From NCBI GenBank assembly GCA_026075535.2, contig AP026549.1:434001-498000 (forward strand): a stretch of 64,000 nt of DNA, written 5' to 3'. Origin of the DNA: Tricholoma matsutake (taxonomy: Eukaryota > Basidiomycota > Agaricomycetes > Agaricales > Tricholomataceae). Both the position numbers and the translations under genes were made by a program. Every line of letters starts with the position of its first letter. The stretch's first letter is position 1. Positions 45,153 through 56,057 of the stretch are shown one piece after another. The notes under the pieces were generated by a model, which had not been told where the DNA came from, did not search any database, and was given only the letters and a program-made list of their open reading frames with translations.

Positions 45153-45165
45153 GGTTATGGGCCCT
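45153..45165 (+). other. Primer-binding site of copia-1 (half-tRNA iMet type)
   Basis: GGTTATGGGCCCT is complementary to the anticodon stem-loop region of initiator-Met tRNA (GGGCCCAUAACC), as in Drosophila copia, which primes from a cleaved half tRNA. It is preceded by TTTCCA, a plausible 5' LTR end, and lies about 30 bp before the gag ATG. The left end of that LTR was not resolved. Confidence 0.55.
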
Positions 45166-45195
45166 GACAGATTTTTCTAGGCAACAATTACTACT

Positions 45196-46377
45196 ATGAC
45201 AAATACTCCTGATGTTGAGGAGCAAGGGGAACAACAACAAGAGGAAGAATATTATATGCCTCCTAAATGTGCAAAAAGGGTCTATCACAGCAATACCAAT
45301 GCGCCCACTGAAGAACTCAATGAAGATGAAGATTTACCATCTATCAAACTAATTCATACCACAGAATATTCGAATGTAAACAGAATCACTGATCGCGATC
45401 ACTTGACGGATGAGAACTGGCACGAATGGAAAGAGAGAATGAAGAGGGTATTTTTCAATTGCAATATTACTGGGTATGTTAGAGGGGATGTTGAACACCC
45501 TAATGAGAGTATTGACCCCAAAGGCGCATGCAACTGGTACAAGAATGATTCTTGGGCGCAACAAATTATTACTCATAACATCACCTCCTCGCAAATGAAT
45601 CACATGGGGTCCAAGACATCTGCAAAAGAAATGTACTATGCACTCTCAGTAACTCACAAAAATAAGGCACATCAAACTGTTAATCATATTCAATGCCTAT
45701 CATATGAGACCAAATTACTCAACACTGACGACCTCCTAAAACATCTGGATGTTCTCAAATCATATCGTGACCACATCAACAGATTTCCTAATGAGGAATT
45801 TCATGTCTCAGACATGTGGTTTAAAGCGATCATATCTGCGTCCTTACCTTCATTGGGGCATACCTATGTTGAACCTTATAATGGGAATGCCAATGATCCA
45901 AATGATCCCAATCCTAAATGGCGCTTAACTTCTGACACATTTATTGGACTGTTACGGGAGGAATACAAAATATGGTTGACCAGATCTAATAATGGTAATA
46001 ATAACAACGGTACTATGGGGAGCATAAATCTGGTGAAAACCCAGAATGCTAACAGTGCTAGTAAATCCCTAGAAGATTCAATTTCTGATCGAAAATCCTC
46101 CTTACAGCCTTATTGCGATCATTGTAAATGTGCTGGACACTGGACAACCAAATGCCATAAATTTGAAGGGAACAGATGTCAGAACTGTGGAAAGATCGGA
46201 CATCAAGCAGGGAATTGCTGGAGTAAGAAGAAGGTTAAGGACAAGGCAAAGAAGAAAAAGAAGGATGCAGAACAAACAAAGTGGCAGAAGAATATATTAC
46301 GTTCCAAGGAAATGAAGAGCAGTACAACTTTGATACCTATGATGCTTGTAACGCTGATGCAAATGATGAGCGATTGA
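45196..46377 (+). CDS. gag: Gag of Ty1/copia element copia-1
   Basis: An intact frame of 393 codons. After an acidic N-terminus it reads RDHLTDENWHEWKERMKRVF (UBN2-type copia Gag start), QIITHNITSSQMNHM, MYYALSVTH, LKSYRDHINRFPNEEFHVSD and WFKAIISASLPSLGHTYVEP. Two C-terminal zinc knuckles follow, CDHCKCAGHWTTKC and CQNCGKIGHQAGNC (about residues 310-350), then a Lys-rich tail. Gag forms the virus-like particle and the knuckles bind genomic RNA. The start lies 31 bp after the PBS. It is the best preserved frame of this element. Confidence 0.85.
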   Translation: MTNTPDVEEQGEQQQEEEYYMPPKCAKRVYHSNTNAPTEELNEDEDLPSIKLIHTTEYSNVNRITDRDHLTDENWHEWKERMKRVFFNCNITGYVRGDVEHPNESIDPKGACNWYKNDSWAQQIITHNITSSQMNHMGSKTSAKEMYYALSVTHKNKAHQTVNHIQCLSYETKLLNTDDLLKHLDVLKSYRDHINRFPNEEFHVSDMWFKAIISASLPSLGHTYVEPYNGNANDPNDPNPKWRLTSDTFIGLLREEYKIWLTRSNNGNNNNGTMGSINLVKTQNANSASKSLEDSISDRKSSLQPYCDHCKCAGHWTTKCHKFEGNRCQNCGKIGHQAGNCWSKKKVKDKAKKKKKDAEQTKWQKNILRSKEMKSSTTLIPMMLVTLMQMMSD

Positions 46378-48009
46378 TCTATTATGATTGGTTAGCAGAC
46401 ATGGCAACAACATCTCACATTACACATCAGAGAGAAGCATTTACTGATTACACACCTATGAGGAATATTTCCATAACAGGTGTAGGCGGTAAAGAAGCAT
46501 TAATTTCAGGGTGCAGAACAGTTGAATTAAAATCAACATGCAACAGCACTGACTATATTCTGCGTTTGCAGAACGTTCTTCATGTGCCTGGAACACAAAG
46601 TAATTCAATTTCATTGGGGTGATGGGATGCAGCTGGTGGATGCTACAATGGTGGGAATGGGGAAATTACACTCATAACAAAAGATGGTATGCCGGTAGCA
46701 CAAAAAACAAAAATATGCAAACATCTATATTGCATGAAGATGGTTATTAGACCTCCCACACAATGCAATAAAATCCAATCTCATCAAACATTCATCGCAA
46801 ATAATACGCTGCCTACATGGGAAACATGGCATTGATGCTTTGGACATGTTGGATATACCGGGCTTCAAAAATTATTTGATGGAAAAATGGTTGACAGATT
46901 TATTGTGGACGAGGACTCCCCTAAGCCTGATTGTGTTGCATGCACAGAGGCAAAACAACACGTCAAACCGTTCCCAAAATCATCAATCAGAAATACCGAA
47001 CCCAGTGAATTAATGCATATTGACTTATGGTGAAAGTACATGATCTGATCGCTCAACGGCAATCAATACTACTTGTTATTTGTGGATGATGCCAAGAGGT
47101 TTGCAACTGTCGAATGCATCAAGCAGAAATCTGATGCAACACAAGCCATAATAAATTATTTGGCACATTTGAAGACTCAAGGGAGGAATCTGAGGGGTAT
47201 TCAAATTGACAATGGAAAGGAATTCATAAACAAGAAGTTGGAAAGTTGGTGCAAGGAACACGGTATGGAAATTCACCACACTGCACTGTATTCACCTTCA
47301 CAGAATGGTATTTCCAAACAGATGAACCGTACATTGGTTGAACTCTCTCAAGCAATGTTAATCACCAATGACCTTCCCAAATTTCTCTGGGAATACATGG
47401 TCCTGCACACTGCTTATCTCCATAGTCGATCATTCACCAAACATTTGCTGAAATATACACCATATGAAGGCTGGTATAATAAAAGACCAAATGTCTCTCA
47501 TTTACGTGAAGTTGGTGCACCTGTATGGATTTTATCACAGGGACAAAACCGTGGATCAAAAAATGCAGGCAAAATCCAAACAGCACATTTATGTCGGTTT
47601 TGAGGATGGCACTGGGGCCATAAAATATTACAATGCCGAAATGTGCAACATCCTAACCTCAAGAAATTTCAAACAGATAACACTTCCACAATCAACTCCA
47701 ATCCCCGAAGGCATCGACATCACACTCAATAGTCAACGCAAGGGGGAGTCTGTGGGGGGCACACTGCCTATGGGTGTAACAGGCTCGGATGATACTCCGA
47801 CTCTTGATCCTGGCAGCAAAAAGTGTAAAAGAAATTTATTGGAGGATGATATAGACATTAATGCTCCATGGAAGACTCGTGGAATTTGTATCAATTATAG
47901 AAACCTTCAAGATCCTTATTCAGTAGAAGAAAAAGAAGACAACTTTCTTACAATGGAAGAAGTCTATGCAATAATTGCTGGAGATAAAATTTCACAGAGG
48001 GGACAAACA
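46281..48009 (+). pseudogene. pol: copia-1 Pol: protease and integrase, no reverse transcriptase
   Basis: The frame begins inside the gag 3' end (overlap 46281-46377, a candidate frameshift). The protease region reads WLADMATTSHI, with MA in place of the usual S/T-G or S-A after the catalytic Asp, then VLHVPGTQSNSISLG and TGA (46620). The GAG-pre-integrase block contains CFGHVGYTGLQKLF and CVACTEAKQ. The integrase core reads YYLLFVDDAKRF, GIQIDNGKEF and YSPSQNGISKQMNRT. Further TGA codons lie at 46833, 47031 and 47046, and a frameshift near 47500-47550. The C-terminal frame ends at 48009 in sequence derived from a gypsy element, so RT and RNase H are absent. Confidence 0.8.
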
Positions 48010-48453
48010 TAATATTTTCTCACCTGGAAGTCAAGGCATAAAAGGGGGGTAATGTTAGGAAACCACCCCATTACCTAATAAACCTTCATTTTTATTTCAT
48101 TATGTTGAATTACACTACATGACGCCAAATTATGCTACACTTTGATAGAGTGAGAATTTTATTTCGCACGCATCAATATGTATGTGCATGTGCGAATGCG
48201 TCAGTAACAACAATGTACAATATATGTAACATAGTATATAAACCCTAAATATATGCCTAGGGGACCCCAGTTGTGTTCTCTTAGGTATTCCACCTACATT
48301 TTGGTGTGAAAGGCCTTTCTCAACAAACTCACCTATTAATAACCCCTCACATCAAAACCATCAATTCCCCCATCACAAGCGCAGATCCCACCCCCTTCTT
48401 GTAGAGAGAACCCCCATGGTCTTAGCTAGCAGATAGTGGGTGTTGCCCTAACA
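47986..48453 (+). mobile_element. 3'-terminal fragment of the gypsy element fused to copia-1
   Basis: From AAAATTTCACAGAGGGGACA (47986) rightward, the sequence matches the reverse complement of the intact gypsy element's 3' end (54245 back to 53777): last codons, polypurine tract AAAAGGGGGGTA and LTR. Left of 47986 it is copia-1 coding sequence. Confidence 0.85.
48053..48453 (+). repeat. LTR-A (gypsy family), plus orientation
   Basis: TGTTAGGAAACC start and GTTGCCCTAACA end. The ends are 7-bp inverted repeats TGTTAGG/CCTAACA. By eye it is very similar to the reverse complement of LTR-B. It contains a TATATAAACCC promoter-like site about 180 bp in. Confidence 0.9.
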
Positions 48454-50751
48454 CTTCTTTGGGATGAGAACAAAGGTGCGGCAACCGATCTCATGCATAT
48501 ATGAATAGTCAGGTTTGCATCCATGCCAGAGTTCCCAAGGTGTGCACCCTTGAAGTGATCGTGTAGTGGTTTTGGCATGTAAATGAGAAGCCATTAGATA
48601 AAATTTGTCCCAAAGGTTGGTCGGTAAACCTGAATAAATTCACATAGTGCAGGCCTTAGCCATAAGGGTACAATGCATGTGTTCCACTCACCCAATATGG
48701 GCTGAAGTGTATGGGGCTGTAAAGTGTTGTTCTGTTCCCCCTGTTTTAAGCCACGCTTTCATCTCGTGAGACTTTAATTCTCTGTTGTCTGTGATCTAGA
48801 TTCCGACTTTAAGTCCTGTTTCATTTTCCCAGGCTAATTCCCAAGCCTGCAGTTTGGGAAATGAGTCATCTTTGTTACGAAGTGGTATCGACCACGGAAA
48901 AGATGTATAATCATCGATGATATCCATAACATAAGAATTTCCAGTACAAGATTTGACTGCATGCAGACCTGATAAATCTACCCAACCTTTTTCCAACTTC
49001 TGTGTCACCTTATGACCAATCCCCTCCTCACGCTTCTTTGGAACTGGTGTCTTTGTCTGTTTGCCAAGGACACAAGATTCATATTTGGTTGGTCTAGATG
49101 TGGAGACAATGGATGCACCTGTGAGTGTGCCCTTTTTGGCCATATCCCAAAGGGGTTGATAATTTGCATGGCCAAGACAGCAGTGCCAGGTTTCCAGATT
49201 GGGGGACTTGTGGACAGTGAATGCATGGTTGGTGGCAGCTGAGTACAAATTGAGTGAATATAGTTTCTTATTGGGAAGTAGAGTTCCACAGGCAATAAGT
49301 GTCCTGTAGATTTTTCTGTGACCCAGCATGAGGAATTATCAAAATGAGCCACAGCATTCAAGTCATCAGTGAGAGAACCGACTGAGATAAGTCGGACTGC
49401 CGCATTTGGGATGTAAAGTGCATTATGTAATACGATTGATGCACCCCGAGCAATGCATAGTTTTATGTCACTGACACCAATTGTGATAATGGAGGATCCC
49501 CCAACACCTTTCACAGGGCAGGGCGGGATTGATCGAAGGGTAAGGAAGTCAGCCTTGTCTGGTGAGATGTGGACTGTCGTGCCTGTATCAATAATAAAAG
49601 GGAAATTGGCAAGCAAAACCTGGGAGCATTGAGTTTGGTTAAGTGGTTTGACAGTGAATGCCTCTTCTCCAGGGGTTATGGTGTTGTTGGTCCAGTCAAC
49701 AGTTGTGGTTAACTCCTCCTCAATGATGAGCCACCCCTCATATTCCACCTCCAAGCTGTGGGAAGTGGGTCACTAGCAAGTCCAGCAAATGAAGGATAAC
49801 TGTTGGGCTGGGGGTTTGCAGGGTCAGAATCCACCATAACAGTGAAGACTCATCCATTAACATCTTTCACAGTAATTGGGACCTTTGGATTGAGGTTGGA
49901 CAAATTACCGACCTTCTTCCCTTTGTCTCGAGCTGCTCTCCATGCTGCCACAGACTCTTCAATCGGTTTTCCAGCTATTCCTCCCCCTGTTTTAATGCAG
50001 TATTCAGTCAAATGTCCTGTTTTCTTGCAATTGGGGCTCCTGCAAACAGGTGCATTGAATGGCTTTGTCAATTTAATATGTGTGGTGAGAGCCACAGATG
50101 GCCGGGGGTCCATATGGTGGTCGTTCTCAAGGAGGGATTGTTTGTTTTCCAAAAAAGAGCAGATATCCTTTGATGTGTAGGGGGATTCTTTTGTGGCTGC
50201 AATGATGTTGTGGGAAATGATGGAACATGCATGAGGGAAATTGTCACTGAGGGAGTTTGGGAGAGCAATACAACAAAGGAGGTCAGGTTTAATATCCCCC
50301 ATAGCAAACATGCAGTCAATAAAAGCGCAAATTTTGTCAGCTGTCTCAGGAAGGGGGGTCTCGGTGGTGCATTGAATAGTGAGAGCCTGTTGTAATAGCT
50401 GGACTTGATGAACTGGACCCTTGTTCTGGTGTTGTTTGCAAAGTGCCTCCCAATTTGCAGTTGTATCCTTTTCCATAGATATAAAAGGTGTTCAGATGGA
50501 ACAATGCTAGAAGCTAGAAACATGTATGCAAGACAGGAGTTGGCCTTCCAGTTGATTAATGCACAATTTTCAGAAGTAGCAGGTGCAGTGATTGTGCCGG
50601 CAACATAGTCATAGAGACCATTCAATGAAAGGGCGATGGTAATTTCCTCACACCATTCTTTGTAATTTGGTTTAAGTTTGTCAAGTTTCTCGCTGGAATA
50701 CTGAACCGAGATTTTGATCAGGGTAACCGAGGGAGGGCTAGATTCTGTCAT
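48454..50751 (-). pseudogene. Ty1/copia element copia-2 (Gag, protease, truncated integrase)
   Basis: Minus strand from the ATG at 50751: Gag reads KLDKLKPNYKEWCEEITIAL and LNGLYDYVAGTITAP, then a frame change and a Cys/His region CRSPNCKKTGHLTEYC (zinc knuckle). The protease has FIIDTGTTVHIS with a normal Asp-Thr-Gly. The GAG-pre-integrase block reads TWHCCLGHANYQPLWDMAKK with CVLGKQ, and the integrase start is VMDIIDDYTSF. From about 48790 to 48454 decayed integrase sequence (ELWHGCKPDYSYMR-like, seen as NSGMDANLTIHICMRS) ends abruptly at LTR-A. RT is not in the window. The 5' side is cut near 50981 by the LINE tail. Confidence 0.75.
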
Positions 50752-50978
50752 GTTGGGTATAGGGAAAAAATTTGGGATTCAAAGAGTCCATCTAGTGGTT
50801 TTGATTGCACAAAGGGTAATGCGTGATCCAAAACAGGATAGTGATCAGATTTTTGATCAAAAAAATGATGTAGTAAAGCGTCGAGTGGCTAGGAGATTAT
50901 CTACTGTCACTCAAAAGAGATGGGAGTGGCCCATAATCTGTAGAGAATTGATCCTAGATAATAATAGACTCAGTCGAT

Positions 50979-51003
50979 GTATTTTTTTTTTTTTTTTTTT
51001 TTT
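50979..51003 (-). other. Poly(A) tail of the LINE (poly-T on plus strand)
   Basis: A run of about 24 T on the plus strand lies just beyond the 3' end of the minus-strand LINE, marking its 3' terminus at the border with copia-2. Confidence 0.75.
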
Positions 51004-51249
51004 CCAAATTAGTCTCTTTTGTGGCAAACCATATGTAAGACAGTAAATATACATGATATGTGCAATGAAGGTTGTCCGTCCTGGCTAAGTTTCTTATCAT
51101 CTGCTTTGAGGGACCACAAAGTGGTTCTCGAAGCGCTGTTGGTGCTGTAATAAGTGGTGCTGGGACCGGGTATAAGTTAAAGTGGATGCTTGCTGCACAT
51201 GGATCCTCTCTTCTGTCTTTTTCTTTCGTCTCTGGTCTGCTTCCTCTAT
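51004..51249 (-). other. 3' untranslated region of the LINE
   Basis: Sequence between the knuckle region and the poly(A) run; no coding capacity recognised. Confidence 0.5.
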
Positions 51250-53776
51250 CTTCTTTTCCTGCCCCTTTGTTGTCCTTTGCTCAGTGTTGGTATGTCTCTG
51301 AAAGTGTTGCAGAATTGTCCTGTCGCAGCGATATAGCGGAATAGTGCTGGTAGTGTCTTGGGCGTGGTGAGGAGCTTTGTAATGTTTATATCTCTGCCTC
51401 CTGTGCTGTTGCGCAGTATCTGCCTGGCTGCTTGGTGCATCATGCAGTGTAGTAAGAGGTGTTGTACAGTTTCTTCACTTCATTGGCAATCTGGGCATAT
51501 TGGTGAGTCAATTTTTCCTATACAGTGTAAGTGCTTAGCTAGTGGTGCATGTCCCGTTCTGAGCTGTGATAGGATGCTGGCGATCTTTTGTGGTAGGTTT
51601 GTGATTAGGTCAATGTACTTGTGTGACAGGGTAGTGGGGTCGGTTTTCTTCATTCGTTTGTACCATGGTGACTTCTGCCATGTCTTCTGTGCATTGCATT
51701 TTAGCTTCTCGCTGTATGCACATTTCACCGCGGATTTGCTGTGTGGTAGGACTTTGTTGAGGATTTTTGGTAACTCTGATCTGTCACTGCTTCCCTCCAT
51801 TACCACCCTCTTCACTTGTTCATCTGCTTGTTCATTACCCTCGACTCCTTTATGTCCTGGTATCCGTTGAATTGTAACGTGTATGCCGATGTGTTTCTTC
51901 CATAGTGCTTTAATGTTGTCGTGTAGGGCATCGAAAATGTAATGACCTGGATTGGGTTTTGTCAGTTGTGTAGCAGTGATAGCTGCTTGATTGTCAGTAT
52001 ATATGATGGCCGACCATATTCCCCACTCCCTGGAGATCAGTTTTGTTCTGAGTATCACTCCCACTCCTTCACCTTCATAGACCATGTGGTGTCTTTGTGA
52101 GCTGAGTTGATAGTGTAGCGTGGTTTTTGCACTCCCATTTCTGTACAGGACTGCTGCCGCTCCTACCTTTCCCTCCATTCCTGAACCATCGGTGAACACC
52201 TTTACATCTGGGTTGTCATTGTGCACTTCTTCTATTGCATTGTGGCATTGTTTGCTGTCTTGGTTTTAATCTTTGGTTTCCATCCTGTGTTGAAGCACAC
52301 CACCTTAATGGTTTCCATGGATTGTGGGCATATGTTGAACCTGTGCATGAGGTCATGTAGTGGGGTTGCATGGCATTTTACCCATTTGCTCGCCGCATTT
52401 TTGATGGGTTTGTGAAGGGGGTGTGTTGGCAGTAATGTTGCGAGTCAGATGGCTGCTCGTTGGCGGTATTTGTCAACGAGTAGGTTGAACAGTATCAGGT
52501 CCGCCATGACTTCTACTACATCCATTGCTGTGGTTTTCATTGCTCCTGTGATCATGAGGGCTGCTCTTCTTTGGATTGAAGCCAGTTTGTTCACTGCGGC
52601 TTGCTTCACTTGTCTGTCCTTCATTCTTTTGCCTATATTCTGCTGTGGGGTCAGAAATATGTCAGCAGCATATAACATGTGGGGGATTGCAATAGATATG
52701 TATAGTTGCCATATGTATCTTGCATGTATTCCTTGAGATGTTCGTGTTATTCTGCTAAACTGGATTAGCCAGTCTTGCCCCTTTGCCAGTGCAGCGGCAC
52801 ATTGTCCTTTCCAGTTCAGTTTGTTGTCAACTATCACTCCCAGGAATCTTGCCATGTCCTTGGACGGTATGCATTTGTCTCCTAGAACCAGGGTTCACCT
52901 CGGCATTGGTATCCTTTTTCTTGGGTTTACTGGGTTCAGGGCAAGTCTCCTTGTGATGTCAAGCAGCTGGAATTTCTCAATCCCAAATTCACAGTTGTGG
53001 TCTCTGGCCCATTTGAAAATACCTCTCACATGGTTCATAATGTCGCATAACTTTGCATGAGTTTTGAAGAAGTCTTTTCCGATGACAATTATGACTGCGT
53101 CGTCCACAAATAGCAGTATTCATTCGCCTAGTCTGAGAATTGGAATTTTTGTTAGGTCGGCATTATAAATTTGATAACAAATTCCTGAGAAGGGATCCCC
53201 TTGGTCTAGCCTGTTCGCTACAAGAAATGTATCTGTTTGGTAGTCGTCAAAGGCCAGGGTTGTTTGTCGATTTCCAAGTCTTCTCTTCATCCATTCCATG
53301 TATTCTTCTGGTATTCCCCTCTTTCTCATGTTGTGTATGAGTCGATTAACATCTATGCTGGGGAAGGCACCTTTAGCATCTAGGAATAGAGTTGATGCAA
53401 CTTGCCCTTTGTGCCATGCATCTTTCACAGTCTTCATTAGCATATGTATCAAGTCGGTGGTGGTACACCCTGGTCTTGGACCGAAGTGGTTGGCCAGGAG
53501 GATATTGTGTTTCTCACACATGGTAACAATATTGTCCATCTGGCAGCTGTTGAGTAGTCGTGCCATCCCATCTGATAGTGCGATTGGGCACCATGCTGTT
53601 GGGGATAAGTAGTCTGGTTTTCCAGGTTTCTTCAGGACCAATGTTTCTGTCGTCACCCATTCCTGTAGATAGTATTGTAATGTATTAGTAGCTCGGAATA
53701 AAGGTGCTAGATGAGGGACGAGGTCTTCTCTGTCATGTATAAGTACTGAATTTGGTACAGTTCCACTTCTGGTAGC
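51250..53776 (-). pseudogene. Non-LTR retrotransposon (LINE, Tad1/I-like): reverse transcriptase and RNase H
   Basis: Minus strand. RT shows LKKPGKPDYLSPTAWCPIAL, FGPRPGCTTTDLIHMLMKTV, LFLDAKGAFPSID, LDQGDPFSGICYQIYN and LLFVDDAVIIV (active site VDD rather than the usual ADD/VDD forms; both Asp present). Then FLGVIVDNKLNWK. The RNase H domain has FTDGSGMEGKVGAAAVLY, VYEGEGVG, IIYTDNQAAI and GHKGVEGNEQADEQVK (D-E-D-D set). The C-terminal knuckle is CPDC plus LLLHC. TGA stops lie at 53120, 52895, 52445 and 51480. The endonuclease domain is missing because the gypsy LTR cuts the element at 53777. Confidence 0.85.
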
Positions 53777-54178
53777 TGTTAGGGTGACACCCACTATCTG
53801 CTAGCTAAGACCATGCGGGTTCTCTCTACAAGAAGGGGGCGGGATCTGCGCTCGTGATGGGGGAATTGATGGTTTTGATGTGAGGGGTTATTAATAGGTG
53901 AGTTTGTTGAGATAGGCCTTTCACACCGAAAACGTAGGTGGAATACCTAAGAGAACACAACTGGGGTCCCCTAGGCATATATTTAGGGTTTATATACTAT
54001 GTTACAAATATTGTACATTGTTGTTACCGACGGACTCGTACATGTGCATACATTTTAATGCATGCGAAATAAAATTCTCACGCTATCAAAATGTAGCATC
54101 ATTTGGCGTCATGTAGCGTAATTCGACATAATAAAATAAAAATGAAAGTTTATTAGGTAATGGGGTGGTTTCCTATCA
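53777..54178 (-). repeat. LTR-B, 3' LTR of the gypsy element
   Basis: Reverse complement starts TGATAGGAAACC (one base off the consensus end TGTTAGG) and ends CACCCTAACA. The plus-strand left edge abuts LINE coding sequence. Confidence 0.88.
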
Positions 54179-54190
54179 CTACCCCCCTTT
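54179..54190 (-). other. Polypurine tract of the gypsy element
   Basis: AAAGGGGGGTAG on the minus strand, between the pol stop codon and the 3' LTR; primes plus-strand DNA synthesis. Confidence 0.7.
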
Positions 54191-55034
54191 TATGCCTCGA
54201 CTTCCAGGCGAGAAAATATTATGTTTGTCCCCTCTGTGAAATTTTGGTAAGGCCGGAATTTCATCCCCTCATACACCATTCTCGCAATGCGACACGGAGC
54301 ATTCGGATTACATTTAAAGAATTGGGCGATCACATTATGTGCTCGCTTACAATTCTCTTTGGGTTCCCATGAATTATTTTCATCGGTATAGTTTTTCCAC
54401 TTTATTAAGAACTCCAATTTGTTCCATCGAAGACGTGAGTCTAGAATTTCTTCAACTATGTATTCTGGAGCACCTTCTACTATTATTGGAGGTTGCAGAG
54501 TAGTTTGTTGGCCAGGAATAGTGGGCAGACGGTAAGGGTGTAGGCGGGATACATTAATCTCGGGATCAATCTTAAATGATCGGGGTAATTTTAGCACTAC
54601 CACATTAGGCGAGATCACTTTAGAGATCACATATGGGCCAACTTGTTTCTCCATAAGTTTCTTCGAAGGTCGTGGAATATTCAGGTCCTTGGTACTTAGC
54701 CATACCAAGTCACCAACTTTGTACTCTGGAGCGTGTGCTTGAGTACGATCCACGTGTTGCATCATGTCATCATGTGCTTTCTTCAATGCCACCTCTGCTT
54801 CCTCTTGTACCCTTTGCATCTTAGATACAAAATCTTCTACTGACTGTACTTTGACTTCCCTTCTGGGTTCTACTCCCATGCGAGGATGATATCCATAATT
54901 TGTGAAAAAGGGTGACATACGAGTAGCCGAATCGAATTTGTTATTGTGGGAAAATTCAGCAATTGCCAACCATTCGGGCCAGTCGGTTTGTCAGTAGTTG
55001 ACAAACATACGTAGGTACTGCTCCAACTCCTGGT
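54190..55034 (-). pseudogene. gypsy integrase C-terminus with chromodomain
   Basis: The frame has an in-frame TGA at 54991-54993 (VNY/QTDWPEWLA, Arg in relatives), then IAEFSHNNKFDSATRMSPFF, the GPY/F-like part (KQVGPYVISKVISPNVVVL) and VSRLHPYRLP. The chromodomain reads YIVEEILDSRLRWNKLEFLI, then KWKNYTDENNSWEPKENC. Chromodomains steer chromovirus integration to heterochromatin through methylated histone H3. The stop codon TAA at 54190-54192 directly precedes the polypurine tract. Confidence 0.85.
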
Positions 55035-56057
55035 TCATTCTCTCTGTCTGCCCATCAGTCTGTGGGTGATATGCCATAATTTAGTTTGAATTCCCAATAT
55101 GTTGTTTAGTTCTTGCATAAATGCAGAAGCAAATTGTGGTCCGCGATCGGAGATAATGGTATTGGGTAACCCATGTAACTGCCATATCTGATTTAGATAG
55201 AGGCGCACCAAGCCTAATGATGAGGTTTCTGTAGTAGTAGGAATAATATGGACCTCCTTTGTAAAGCGGTCACATACTACGAATATTGCATCGTACCCTT
55301 GAGCCTCGGGTAATCCAGTAATAAAATCCACAGATATATCTCGCCACAGTGCTTTAGGTATAGGGTTCGGCATTAATTTTCCTGCAGGTTTGTCTGGAAA
55401 TTTCTTCCCCCTCATGCACGTATCACATCCATCCACATACCCCAACACATACTTCGAAATTCCGGGCCACCAATCATTTCTCATTACTAATTCCAATATA
55501 TTCCATCTTCCTGGGTGTCTGGCAATCAGTGTATTGTGATGTAACCGGACAATCTCCCTTCTCAAATCCTGATCCTTCAGTACATACACTTTTCCTCGAA
55601 ACAACACCAACCCTTGTTCCTCAGCCCATTCGTCTCCTTTGATATTACCTTTCTTCTCTCCCTTCAGAGCTTTCATGGCTTCCACTACTTCATCGTCCAT
55701 TTCCGAACATTGTCTAATTTTAGACAACATTTCTGTTTCCGAGCTATCTATTAATAGATGCCCTTGATGCATAGTGCAAATGCGAAAGTATTTGGGTTTG
55801 AGTAAGGTAACATTTTTATTGTCCTCCTCCACCCCCCTTTTATGATCAATACATCTGGATAAGGCATCTGCTTTCCTCATTAAGCTTCCCACTTTATGGA
55901 CCAAGTGAAAGTTGAAACAGGATAGGAATAGTGCCCAACGTGCTTGCCAGCGATTAAGCTTTTTAGTGGACATGAAGTATTGCAGATTTTGATGATCCAT
56001 CCAGATCTCAATTTGATGCATACATCCCTCCAAATAATGCCTCCACGCCTCCAATGC
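55035..56057 (-). pseudogene. gypsy RNase H end, zinc-binding and integrase core
   Basis: Begins AWRHYLEGC with IEIWMDHQNLQYFMSTKKLN and RKADALSR (RNase H end). Then the HHCC zinc module (LHHNTLIARHPGRWN and CDTCMRG) and the integrase catalytic core: ISVDFITGLP (first Asp), IISDRGPQFAS (second Asp). The Glu-containing stretch follows after a frameshift near 55070, where TDGQTERMNQELEQYL appears in another frame. Confidence 0.85.
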
